Assembly (NCBI GenBank): GCA_947165435.1 | Contig: CAMVAI010000036.1 | Coordinates: 1-32,027, forward strand | DNA length: 32,027 bases | Source: an uncultured Prevotella sp. | GTDB lineage: Bacteria; Bacteroidota; Bacteroidia; Bacteroidales; Bacteroidaceae | Direction: 5' to 3' | In this document: positions 1-7,188 of the stretch, in pieces | Position numbering within the stretch: the stretch's first letter is position 1 | Layout: every line of letters starts with the position of its first letter | Notes under the pieces: model-generated | Seen by the model: the letters and a program-made list of their open reading frames with translations, nothing else | Database searches by the model: none | Told to the model about the DNA's origin: nothing | Position numbers and translations under genes: made by a program

Positions 1-23
1 CGGATTTTCGTCAAGTTCTTCAT
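1..23 (-). CDS. Possible 5' end of a gene leaving the left edge
   Basis: Only seven codons can be read (MKNLTKI), on the minus strand, before the window ends. The short lysine-containing start resembles the beginning of an exported Bacteroidetes protein. A TAACTTTG promoter box lies about 20 bases upstream, which is the main reason to list it. No function can be assigned, and the fragment could be chance. Confidence 0.3.
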
Positions 24-43
24 CCCATCTGACTTTGATGCCG

Positions 44-70
44 CAAAGTTAGAGCCTTTTTTGTATATCA
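44..70 (-). promoter_or_regulatory. Predicted Bacteroidetes promoter, leftward
   Basis: Read on the minus strand, TAACTTTG (44-51) matches the Bacteroidetes -7 consensus TAnnTTTG. A TTG lies about 17 bases upstream, where a -33 element would be expected. It would drive a gene running off the left edge. The untranslated leader would be only about 15 bases, so this is tentative. Confidence 0.35.
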
Positions 71-160
71 AGGAAAACGAGAACAAAGACTAAAATGGCC
101 GAATCAGGGGTGGCGACGAGGCTTCAAAACTATACTCTACTAACAAAAATTGTGTGTTAT

Positions 161-1483
161 ATGAAGAAACTAAACTATCTCTTGGCCATGCTGGCCTTGT
201 GTGTACTGTATGGGTGCAGTGAGGATGACACGACCAGTCTTTCTGTTGTCCAGAATACAGTGACATTTCCTTACAAAGGAGGAGTCCAGACGATAACCAT
301 TAGCAGCAATGGACAGTGGGCTATCAGCCAAATACCGGGATGGCTCTTTGTGTCAGCCGTCAACGGCATGGGGGATGGCGAAGTCGTTCTTACGGCAGAA
401 GCCAATCCAAATAATGACAATCGCCAAGGCCAGCTGGTTATCTATTCTACTGACGGCGGCAGCCAGCAGGTGATTGCTATACAGCAGGTGGGTACACATG
501 CCAGCCTTATACAAGTAAGCAGCGCCGAAGAAAAAGTATTCGGCGGACGCGCAAAAATCGATTATACAGCCAAAGAATTAGAAGCAGTTGGGGATTTCGT
601 CGGCGTAACCAGTGATACGGAATGGGAAATCGATGCACCATCTTGGACAACCATTTCCTTCAGTGGCGAGACGACAGTCAGGAACGGAAAGACGGTCTGC
701 GTCGGTTCGGGCAAACTGTATTTGATGATGAACGAAACCTACATTGGCGAAGACTCACGGCGCGCCATCGTCCGACTAAAGACAGTGTCCGGAGAATCGG
801 AAGCAAGCTTTCCGATATGCCAATTAGGAAAAGACGAAGTGTTCGGCTACAACCGCTTCGACTGTGTCAGCGGGTATGCCTGTTCCTATAAGGTTGGGGC
901 AAATGTGGAATACATCATGTCTTTGGTCGTAGAAGGCAAGATGGAGGCAACCTCATTAACATACGAACATATAACCAAATACGGTGTGGCGACAAATGCC
1001 TGCTATGATGGAGAATACACACCTGTTCAGTTTCTTGACACAACCATGCAGCCAGACAAAGACTACACCGTATTCACCATCGGCGTAGATGCAAACAAAT
1101 ATTTTGCGCCTTTGTCTAAGGTTTACAGATATGAGTTCCGTTCCATCACAAAGGCAGAACTTCGCCCCAGCGTTGAAATAAAGGATGTGAAATATGAAAA
1201 TGGGAAGTTGCAGTGGACGGTATGCCCCAACGACTACACCTTATTTTATGAAACAACACTCATAGAATTAGCAAGTGTGCGAGATTTAACCTATAACTAT
1301 TTGTCACTCTATTATGGATGGATGTACAAAAACTATGGTGGCTATTTCCAGTCATCAGATATAGAACAGGTGTTTTCTTTTGAAATGGAGTTAAACGAGG
1401 ATGTTGTCATACTTGCCATCCCCCACGGGGCAACTAATAAGACCTCAGCGACAGCAGTATATGTGACCGATTTCTTTAACTGA
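161..1483 (+). CDS. BACON-domain surface lipoprotein, paralogue 1
   Basis: This encodes a predicted lipoprotein of 440 residues. I chose the ATG at 161 over the in-frame ATG at 95 because MKKLNYLLAMLALCVLYGC is a complete lipoprotein signal with cysteine at residue 19. The acidic SEDD that follows resembles the surface-export signal of Bacteroidetes lipoproteins. After the signal comes a typical BACON/Ig-like module: a strand rich in threonine and valine, the W-x-I near 'QWAISQIPGWLFV', and an ending of the form 'IQQVG'. A second, more divergent BACON-like module follows ('EWEIDAPSWTTISF' to 'FPICQLG'). The C-terminal third matches no family I recognise. BACON modules are thought to bind carbohydrate or mucin in some proteins, but no ligand is inferable here. 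It heads a three-gene array of similar proteins transcribed in the same direction. No clear TAnnTTTG promoter was seen upstream. Confidence 0.8.
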   Translation: MKKLNYLLAMLALCVLYGCSEDDTTSLSVVQNTVTFPYKGGVQTITISSNGQWAISQIPGWLFVSAVNGMGDGEVVLTAEANPNNDNRQGQLVIYSTDGGSQQVIAIQQVGTHASLIQVSSAEEKVFGGRAKIDYTAKELEAVGDFVGVTSDTEWEIDAPSWTTISFSGETTVRNGKTVCVGSGKLYLMMNETYIGEDSRRAIVRLKTVSGESEASFPICQLGKDEVFGYNRFDCVSGYACSYKVGANVEYIMSLVVEGKMEATSLTYEHITKYGVATNACYDGEYTPVQFLDTTMQPDKDYTVFTIGVDANKYFAPLSKVYRYEFRSITKAELRPSVEIKDVKYENGKLQWTVCPNDYTLFYETTLIELASVRDLTYNYLSLYYGWMYKNYGGYFQSSDIEQVFSFEMELNEDVVILAIPHGATNKTSATAVYVTDFFN

Positions 1484-1509
1484 TTTTCAACTATCAAAAT
1501 TTGTGAGCA

Positions 1510-2865
1510 ATGATACACACAAGAATACATTTGACCATTTTGCTGCTTGGCATGTCACTGTGTTTCCTGTCATCGTGTAAAGACAATGACGATGTTCTGA
1601 ACATCAACGACAGCCAGCTGACGTTCACGTATGAGGGAGGCCGTCACACCATCATCGTGGAAAGCAACGACGACTGGAGCATCTACGGACTGCCGGAATG
1701 GCTTAGCGCCTCAAGGATAAGTGGCATCAACACACAGGAAGTAACCCTGACAGCTTTGCGGAACAGCACGGGTCTGGATCGCGAGCAAACACTCTCTATA
1801 CGGAGTAACAACAGTTCAAACATCCGGACAATACGGGTGAAACAGTATGCCAACTCCGAGGGGCAGGTCTTTTCTGTTGACGACACTTCCTTGAAATATT
1901 TCAACGGTTCGACATCTCATTTTGAAACACAAGACTCCATCATTTTGAAAAGTTCTGTACGTTGGAACATCACAGGGCCCAGTTGGTTGTCCATGCGTTT
2001 TAAGGAACAACTTTCGGATATGAATGGAGAAATCAGAGAAGGATCAGGGACTATTTATCTGACTTGCTCCAAAACCTATGAAGGAAAGGAAGCAAGAAAG
2101 GGAACGATAACGATACAGACCGAATACGGTGACGCAAGCATACAGATACCTGTGGAACAAATGGGTCTCTATGATGTAAAATGCGTCAACAAGCACATAT
2201 TGTCAGACGGTTTTTGGTCTTATACCCGATCTGGATGCGACACAGAGTACATCATGTCTGGGTTGTATGAAGGAATAGTCTCGCCAGAAGAATTTTCGAC
2301 GAGGCAATGGAGTAATCCTACCAGCAAGACAGGAGGCATTATTTACAGCGAACTAAAACCGGAAACCTACTACACGATATTCACCAGAGCAATGCCTTCT
2401 CAGACCACCGTATTTATGGAGAAGCTTAACGCAGAGGTAATCCGTACAGCATCTGAAGTTAATCAGCCAAGGGCCTCCATTACCGATGTCCAACAGGGAG
2501 CCGATGGCAAATGGCATTTTAAAATAGTCATGAACGAACAGGCTAAAGGATATTACTATACCAGTGCTCCTTATACCCATTATCATAAAATTCAATATGC
2601 TGTAGCGCTCTACAATAACATAGGAACGAAAAATGTCGGTTTTGGCCAAACTGATAAAACCGTTAGCCCAAGTTACACCAGTGGAACCCTTGTCACATGG
2701 GCTGTAGATGAGAATGGAAAGCTATCTAATGTGGTGGATATATATAAATTTGGCGACAGCGGCAGTTCGTCGGTTCCTGTCTGGCAGAAGCAGACAGGCA
2801 CAGCGCACGAGGACATTTTCAGTGCTGGTATGGCCAACTTTAAGATACCTTCTTCGATTAACTAA
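1510..2865 (+). CDS. BACON-domain surface lipoprotein, paralogue 2
   Basis: A 451-residue predicted lipoprotein with signal peptide and cysteine at residue 23 (LSSC), followed by KDNDD, an acidic stretch typical of surface-exposed Bacteroidetes lipoproteins. The first BACON module is the clearest of the array: 'FTYEGGRHTIIVESNDDWSI', then 'PEWLSASRISG', ending near 'IRVKQY'. A second BACON-like module contains 'VRWNITGPSWLSMRF' and ends 'IPVEQMG'. The remainder has 'LKPETYYTIFTRA', reminiscent of a fibronectin-type edge, but no confident family. It starts 26 bases after the upstream paralogue and shares its domain order, so the two probably arose by duplication and are co-transcribed. Function is unknown; binding a surface or host glycan is an inference from the domain only. 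Confidence 0.8.
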   Translation: MIHTRIHLTILLLGMSLCFLSSCKDNDDVLNINDSQLTFTYEGGRHTIIVESNDDWSIYGLPEWLSASRISGINTQEVTLTALRNSTGLDREQTLSIRSNNSSNIRTIRVKQYANSEGQVFSVDDTSLKYFNGSTSHFETQDSIILKSSVRWNITGPSWLSMRFKEQLSDMNGEIREGSGTIYLTCSKTYEGKEARKGTITIQTEYGDASIQIPVEQMGLYDVKCVNKHILSDGFWSYTRSGCDTEYIMSGLYEGIVSPEEFSTRQWSNPTSKTGGIIYSELKPETYYTIFTRAMPSQTTVFMEKLNAEVIRTASEVNQPRASITDVQQGADGKWHFKIVMNEQAKGYYYTSAPYTHYHKIQYAVALYNNIGTKNVGFGQTDKTVSPSYTSGTLVTWAVDENGKLSNVVDIYKFGDSGSSSVPVWQKQTGTAHEDIFSAGMANFKIPSSIN

Positions 2866-2883
2866 CACGACAAAGCATCTATT

Positions 2884-4269
2884 ATGAAACATATTCGTTA
2901 TTACATATCACTCATCATCCTCGCTACACTGGTTGTAGCGTGTGAAGAAGAGAGCAATTCGCGACTTGTCACTTCTGTGACGCAAATGACCTTTGCTGCC
3001 AATGGCGGCAGCCAGGTGTTTGGAATAGAAAGCAATTCCGACTGGAAGATTTCGTCGAGTGCCGACTGGCTGTCTGTTTATCCTGTGGCAGGCTCTGGCA
3101 GTCAGAGCATCACGGTTACGGTGGCTATTCAAGACAACAAACTGGAGCAAGAAGCAAAGGTTGTTGTGATGACCGCCGACGGGAGCAAAGTAGTTAACGT
3201 GTCGGTGAAGGTTGAAGGTTCACAGGTCAAGACGGGAAGATATTTGGATTTAAATGTATCCCAAATAAATTTCAGCGGCAAGGCGAAGGCATTAGACTCT
3301 TTAGAAATCACTTCGAATATCAGTTGGGAAGTTTTAGGACCGGAGTGGTTAGAAGCCTGGGATGGTGACCGATGGCGCCCTTTGTCGAAGGAGAGAGGCG
3401 TTATCAGGGGGAACGGCCCTCTAAAAGTTTACCTCCGCACGTCGGCTGACAACAAAAGCGAAAGCAGCCTTGAAGATGTTGTTATCACCAGAGAATATCT
3501 GACTGGCGATTTCTCCCGCACGATGGAAGTCTTTCAAGCCGGTCGTATGCAAGTTTTGTGTACTCCCGCTTATTTCCTGGAGGATGGATTTACTATGGGG
3601 TGGCAAAGTGGTTGTGATGTCGCAAAAATATACTTCACCGTCACAAATGACAAAGAAGAAAACGCATCAGGCATGTCAAATGAACTCATTAGAAATACAT
3701 TTTCCGTAACCGACGAAAGTTTCATTAACTCAGTAACTGGTTTGGAGCCGGGATCGCAATTCTACATCAGAGCATTTACGGAAGATGCCTACGGCAATAT
3801 GGACAATAATGTCTATACAACATATGGTGATTTGCCGGAAGAGACCCCTCCTGTAGCTGGAATATTCTTTGGCATACGGGATGAAAATGGCAGATGGACG
3901 TTTAATGTAGGTACCAACCTATTGACAGCTGGTTTCCATTTTCATGCCACCAATCGAGCTAACAGTGCCTTTATGTATAACGACCCAATATTATGGCGTC
4001 TCGCCATATTAAATACCAACAAGAAATATTGGTTCCAGGAAGGGTCACTATTTATTTCTTCGGGAAGGGTATTTGTGGACAACCTTTCGGAAAATACGGG
4101 TGAAATACATGCCATTGCCTGTGCTTTACAAGAGATAGGAGGTCAATTCCGCCCAAAGATGTTCCGTTACGACCGTTACTATGATGCCGACGGCAAGCGC
4201 TTACCCGATAAGCCTCTTTTGGATCGTATTCCCAAGGCGATGCTGAACGACCCAAGTCTGAGATTTTAA
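2884..4269 (+). CDS. BACON-domain surface lipoprotein, paralogue 3
   Basis: A 461-residue predicted lipoprotein with cysteine at residue 20 (VVAC) and the acidic sequence EEES directly after it. The first BACON module runs from about residue 30 to 110, with 'SNSDWKISSSADWLSV' at its core. The second, divergent module contains 'NISWEVLGPEWLEAW' and ends 'MEVFQAG'. The region around 'VTGLEPGSQFYIRAFTED' looks like the end of a fibronectin-type domain, and the last 120 residues are unassigned. It lies 18 bases after paralogue 2, so the three genes are likely one transcript. It converges on the toxin-antitoxin pair, with only 19 bases between the stop codons and no obvious terminator hairpin. Confidence 0.8.
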   Translation: MKHIRYYISLIILATLVVACEEESNSRLVTSVTQMTFAANGGSQVFGIESNSDWKISSSADWLSVYPVAGSGSQSITVTVAIQDNKLEQEAKVVVMTADGSKVVNVSVKVEGSQVKTGRYLDLNVSQINFSGKAKALDSLEITSNISWEVLGPEWLEAWDGDRWRPLSKERGVIRGNGPLKVYLRTSADNKSESSLEDVVITREYLTGDFSRTMEVFQAGRMQVLCTPAYFLEDGFTMGWQSGCDVAKIYFTVTNDKEENASGMSNELIRNTFSVTDESFINSVTGLEPGSQFYIRAFTEDAYGNMDNNVYTTYGDLPEETPPVAGIFFGIRDENGRWTFNVGTNLLTAGFHFHATNRANSAFMYNDPILWRLAILNTNKKYWFQEGSLFISSGRVFVDNLSENTGEIHAIACALQEIGGQFRPKMFRYDRYYDADGKRLPDKPLLDRIPKAMLNDPSLRF

Positions 4270-4288
4270 TAAAAAAATAAGAACTATG

Positions 4289-4636
4289 CTACACCTCGAA
4301 GCCCATCTCACGTGCCATCTGCCGGATGACTTTCACGTTGACGGTCGCCGCGTCCTGCTTGTCGTAAATGGTAAGCAGGGCGATGCGACCCTCGTGCTCG
4401 GCAACGATGATGTCGTTGGCGGTAATGACGCGGGCGCTGCCCGACTTGCCGCGGCCTTTCGAGGTGATGGGCATGCGAATCTTACGGATGCCGGGATAGA
4501 GTTCTGCACCCTGAAGGGGATTCTTCTGAAGAGACGTTATGAAATCCTCGTAGTCATCAGACAAGCTGTGATAACGCTTAAGAAGACGTTTGATAGAAAT
4601 ATCAAACTCCCTGTGCCTCGAGATTACGTAGCTCAT
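4289..4636 (-). CDS. RelE/ParE-family toxin of a type II TA module
   Basis: This encodes a basic protein of 115 residues. Features that suggest the RelE/ParE fold are the helical N-terminus ('DISIKRLLKRYHSLSDDYEDFITSL'), the 'GAELYPGIRKIRMP' strand, and the C-terminal sheet ending 'IALLTIYDKQDA'. Members of this family usually cleave mRNA at the ribosome or poison gyrase; which applies here cannot be told from sequence alone. The start codon lies inside the antitoxin gene, giving a 35-base overlap, as is common in translationally coupled TA pairs. It is cotranscribed after the antitoxin and would be neutralised by it. Confidence 0.75.
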   Translation of the reverse strand: MSYVISRHREFDISIKRLLKRYHSLSDDYEDFITSLQKNPLQGAELYPGIRKIRMPITSKGRGKSGSARVITANDIIVAEHEGRIALLTIYDKQDAATVNVKVIRQMAREMGFEV

Positions 4637-4886
4637 AAATCAGTTCTTCTGCTGGTCGGAAATAATCCGACTTGCCGGTATCCAAATACTCTTTCCAGTC
4701 TTTCAGCGCACGGCACACCTCTTCGGTCACGTTGCGCCTGGGTCCTTCCGGCTCTTCCTCATCTTCAGTGGGTGTCAGGCGGAAATTTCCCATTCGTGAC
4801 TTCAGCACCACGTGCTCGCCACGGCGGGCCATACCCAGGAACTTGGTCTGGTTGGCACGAAACTCTCTGGTAGTAACTATGGTCAT
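4602..4886 (-). CDS. Phd/YefM-like antitoxin of a type II TA module
   Basis: A 94-residue protein beginning MTIVTTREFRANQTKFL, typical of the DNA-binding N-terminal fold of Phd/YefM antitoxins. 'ARRGEHVVLKSRMGNFRLTP' matches the strand-turn-strand that follows in this family. The acidic, proline-rich middle and the 'SDYFRPAEELIYELRN' C-terminus would be the toxin-wrapping segment. I chose the ATG at 4886 because the longer in-frame reading to 4967 crosses the promoter and adds an unrelated hydrophobic stretch. It precedes and overlaps the toxin gene. Antitoxins of this family usually repress their own operon by binding near the promoter. Confidence 0.78.
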   Translation of the reverse strand: MTIVTTREFRANQTKFLGMARRGEHVVLKSRMGNFRLTPTEDEEEPEGPRRNVTEEVCRALKDWKEYLDTGKSDYFRPAEELIYELRNLEAQGV

Positions 4887-4912
4887 AATCGTGTAATGTT
4901 TGTTGTTCGCTG

Positions 4913-4941
4913 CAAAGTTACGAAGAAAAAACGAAGAACAA
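4913..4941 (-). promoter_or_regulatory. Promoter of the toxin-antitoxin operon
   Basis: On the minus strand, TTG (4939-4941) is followed after 18 bases by TAACTTTG (4913-4920), a match to the Bacteroidetes -33/-7 promoter. Transcription would begin around 4906, about 20 bases before the antitoxin ATG. The same intergenic space must hold the rightward promoter of the barrel/caspase operon. The only candidate there is TAATGTTTG (4894-4902), which has one base too many between TA and TTTG. Confidence 0.6.
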
Positions 4942-4983
4942 TAAGAAATAAGAAACAAAAAAAACAAAAATTTAGTGTGTGAT

Positions 4984-5643
4984 ATGAGAAAACTAATGAC
5001 TCTTTTCGTGCTGGCCTGCCTGACTAGCGGGCTGCAGGCACAGAACTATTGGGACGGTTCGCGACCCGACCACCGGCTGACGGTCGGCGTGAGGGGCGGC
5101 GTGAACTTCTCGAAGCAATATAACACGGGCGACGGTGCCGACATGGACTTCCGCACCAGCTATCAGGTGGGTATCGAGGCCGACGTAAACATCTTCCGCT
5201 CACTGTCGGTGAACACGGGGGCGATGCTGATACAAAAGGGATACAAGACAGCATACGCTGACTATCGCGGCTCGATGGAGACGAAGGACAACGCCACGTA
5301 TATCGAGATCCCGCTGCTGCTGTCGTACAGGGTGAAGCTGTCGGATGCCGCACAGTTCCAGCTGAACGTGGGACCGTACTTTGCCTTCGGCGTGTCGGGC
5401 AAGCAACGGATAGAGAGCACCTTCCCCGGGCTGAAGAGCTACGAGATAGACAGCTACGACGAATATGACGGCATGAAGAAACAGGACATCGGCATACATG
5501 CCGGCGTAGCCGTGACGTACAACAACTTCTATGCCGGTGCTTGCTATGAGCGCGGACTGAAAAACGTGAGCAATGTGCCGAACGCGGACTTCCGAAACGG
5601 AACGATTGCCATTAACGTAGGTTATAACTTTAACTTGTTCTAA
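4984..5643 (+). CDS. Outer-membrane beta-barrel protein, PorT/OMP-b-brl family, copy 1
   Basis: A 219-residue secreted protein. The ATG at 4984 gives a standard signal peptide ending 'TSGLQAQ'; an in-frame GTG at 4975 would add three residues and is less likely. The mature protein has alternating hydrophobic and polar residues typical of an eight-stranded barrel ('LTVGVRGGVNFSKQ', 'YIEIPLLLSYRVKL', 'FQLNVGPYFAFGVSG', 'GAGACYERGLKN'-like strands) and ends 'AINVGYNFNLF' with a terminal phenylalanine suited to BAM recognition. It shares the opening 'WDxSxPDHxxTxGVRxG' with the next gene, so the two are duplicates. Barrels of this family are often uncharacterised. It starts a four-gene group with the caspase-like gene. 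Confidence 0.78.
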   Translation: MRKLMTLFVLACLTSGLQAQNYWDGSRPDHRLTVGVRGGVNFSKQYNTGDGADMDFRTSYQVGIEADVNIFRSLSVNTGAMLIQKGYKTAYADYRGSMETKDNATYIEIPLLLSYRVKLSDAAQFQLNVGPYFAFGVSGKQRIESTFPGLKSYEIDSYDEYDGMKKQDIGIHAGVAVTYNNFYAGACYERGLKNVSNVPNADFRNGTIAINVGYNFNLF

Positions 5644-5648
5644 GGAAA

Positions 5649-6269
5649 ATGAAGAAACATATATTTCTGGCTATTGCAGCCATCATGCTCTGCACCGGCT
5701 TGCAGGCACAGTCGTTATGGGACGCTTCGAAACCCGACCATAACTTTACGTTCGGCGTGAGGGCAGGCTTGGACTTTGCCAGCTCTGACATGGAGTATGC
5801 CACATCGACCAAGACAGGATTCCACGCCGGGGCCATCGTAGATTACAACATCGTGAAGAGCCTCTCGATAGAGAGTGGCGTGTCGTTTGTCAACAAGGGC
5901 TTCAAGAGCTCGTTCGGCAAGGGCCATGCGGGCTACATACAGGTGCCGCTGCTGGCATCGTACCGCATAGAGACGCCCACCAAGGTACAGATACACTTCA
6001 ACGTGGGCGGCTATTTCGCCTGGGGTGTTAGCGGCAAGGTGGACTATGCGCCGTACGACGAGACGTTTGCCTACGACTTCCACCAGAACTCGTTCGGCAA
6101 GAAGGGATTCTTCAAGCACTTCGATGCCGGACTGTCGGCAGGAGCCTATATCGTGGTGAGCCACGTGCTGTTCGGCATCAGCTATGAGTACGGACTGGCC
6201 GACATCGCCAAGGTGTATGGCAAGTTCCACAACCGCAACGTAGCAGTGACGCTGGGTTACAATCTGTAA
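5649..6269 (+). CDS. Outer-membrane beta-barrel protein, PorT/OMP-b-brl family, copy 2
   Basis: A 206-residue secreted barrel protein starting five bases after the previous stop. The signal peptide ends 'CTGLQAQ', and the mature start 'SLWDASKPDHNFTFGVRAG' closely parallels the previous gene, so this is a tandem duplicate. Barrel strands include 'GYIQVPLLASYRIE', 'IHFNVGGYFAWGVSG' and the closing 'VAVTLGYNL'. The loop between the last strands differs from copy 1 ('YAPYDETFAYDFHQN'), suggesting different surface loops or partners. The close spacing indicates translation from one mRNA with its neighbours. Confidence 0.78.
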   Translation: MKKHIFLAIAAIMLCTGLQAQSLWDASKPDHNFTFGVRAGLDFASSDMEYATSTKTGFHAGAIVDYNIVKSLSIESGVSFVNKGFKSSFGKGHAGYIQVPLLASYRIETPTKVQIHFNVGGYFAWGVSGKVDYAPYDETFAYDFHQNSFGKKGFFKHFDAGLSAGAYIVVSHVLFGISYEYGLADIAKVYGKFHNRNVAVTLGYNL

Positions 6270-6282
6270 TAGGGTTTATGGT

Positions 6283-7164
6283 ATGACGATGAGGAAAGCA
6301 CCAGTCATTTTCGTTTGCACCTTGCTGCTGCATGCGCTGGCGGCAGCCGCCCAGAAGGAGAAGACGGTAGAGACGGAGTACACCTACTGCGCCCCTCCGA
6401 GCATGTCGCCCTTGGAAGCCCGGCAGCGGGCCATCGAGGCGGCACGCACGGAGGCCATTGCCAACGAGTTCGGCAGGATCGTGTCGAGCAACAGTTTCGT
6501 CAACATGATGACCAGTGACACAAAGACAACGTCGTCGGTCAACTTCTTCAGCGAGAGCGAGGTGAAAGGCGAGTGGGTGAGCGACGTGGAGAAGCCCACG
6601 GTGCTGGGCATGGAGACGATGGACGACATGACGATGTGCTTCACCGTCCGTGTGAAGGGAGTGGCCAGGGAGATTGTTTCTGCCCCCATCAGGTATGAGA
6701 AGAAAATTCTGCGCAACGGCACGGACGACACGCACGAGAGCGACGACTTCAAGGACGGCGACCGGTTCTACATGTCGTTCCGCTCGCCTGCGAACGGCTA
6801 CCTGGTCATCTACATGTTAGACGAAGAGGGAAAGGCCTACCGGCTGCTGCCCTACCCCAGCAGCAACGAGCCGGTGTTCCGGGTGGAGCACGACAAGCGC
6901 TATGTGCTCTTCGACGCCCAGCAGGGCGGCGACGGCATCGTGGCCTACTGCACGCGGGAGATGGAGTTCAACCATATCTACACCATCTTCTCGCCGCACC
7001 CCTTCACCCGCTCGCTGGACAACGGCATCGGTCAGTCGGAAACGGGACTGGCCCTGCCCCCGGAGCTGTCGATGAAAGAATTCCAGAAATGGTTTACGGG
7101 CGTCAGGAAATACGACAAGGATATTGCCGTGGACCGGCAGACCATCAGAATCAAGAAACAATAA
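6283..7164 (+). CDS. Secreted DUF4384-like protein, partner of the caspase gene
   Basis: A 293-residue protein with a cleavable signal peptide (to about residue 24, 'ALAAAAQ'). The N-terminal part 'MSPLEARQRAIEAARTEAIA' is an amphipathic helix like those of LPP20/FlgT-type domains, in which many small periplasmic proteins begin. From about residue 158 to 240 the sequence 'GDRFYMSFRSPANGYLVIYM' followed by 'LPYPSSNEP' matches the pattern of DUF4384, a beta-sandwich domain recurrently found beside or fused to caspase-like proteases. It sits 13 bases after the second barrel and 24 bases before the caspase-like gene, which supports a joint role. An alternative ATG two codons in (6289) cannot be excluded. 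Biochemical function is unknown. Confidence 0.65.
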   Translation: MTMRKAPVIFVCTLLLHALAAAAQKEKTVETEYTYCAPPSMSPLEARQRAIEAARTEAIANEFGRIVSSNSFVNMMTSDTKTTSSVNFFSESEVKGEWVSDVEKPTVLGMETMDDMTMCFTVRVKGVAREIVSAPIRYEKKILRNGTDDTHESDDFKDGDRFYMSFRSPANGYLVIYMLDEEGKAYRLLPYPSSNEPVFRVEHDKRYVLFDAQQGGDGIVAYCTREMEFNHIYTIFSPHPFTRSLDNGIGQSETGLALPPELSMKEFQKWFTGVRKYDKDIAVDRQTIRIKKQ

Positions 7165-7188
7165 AAAACAAACAAGACCGACAATAAA

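Noticed and set aside
95..160. Upstream start for the first BACON lipoprotein
   Set aside because: It would add 22 residues in front of a complete lipoprotein signal peptide and bury the lipobox.
4286..4873. Plus-strand open frame across the toxin-antitoxin genes
   Set aside because: The minus-strand genes have recognisable TA features, a promoter and an ordinary overlap; the plus-strand frame has none.
5649..6269. Second barrel gene as a frameshifted continuation of the first
   Set aside because: It has its own ATG, signal peptide and complete strand set, so it is a tandem duplicate.
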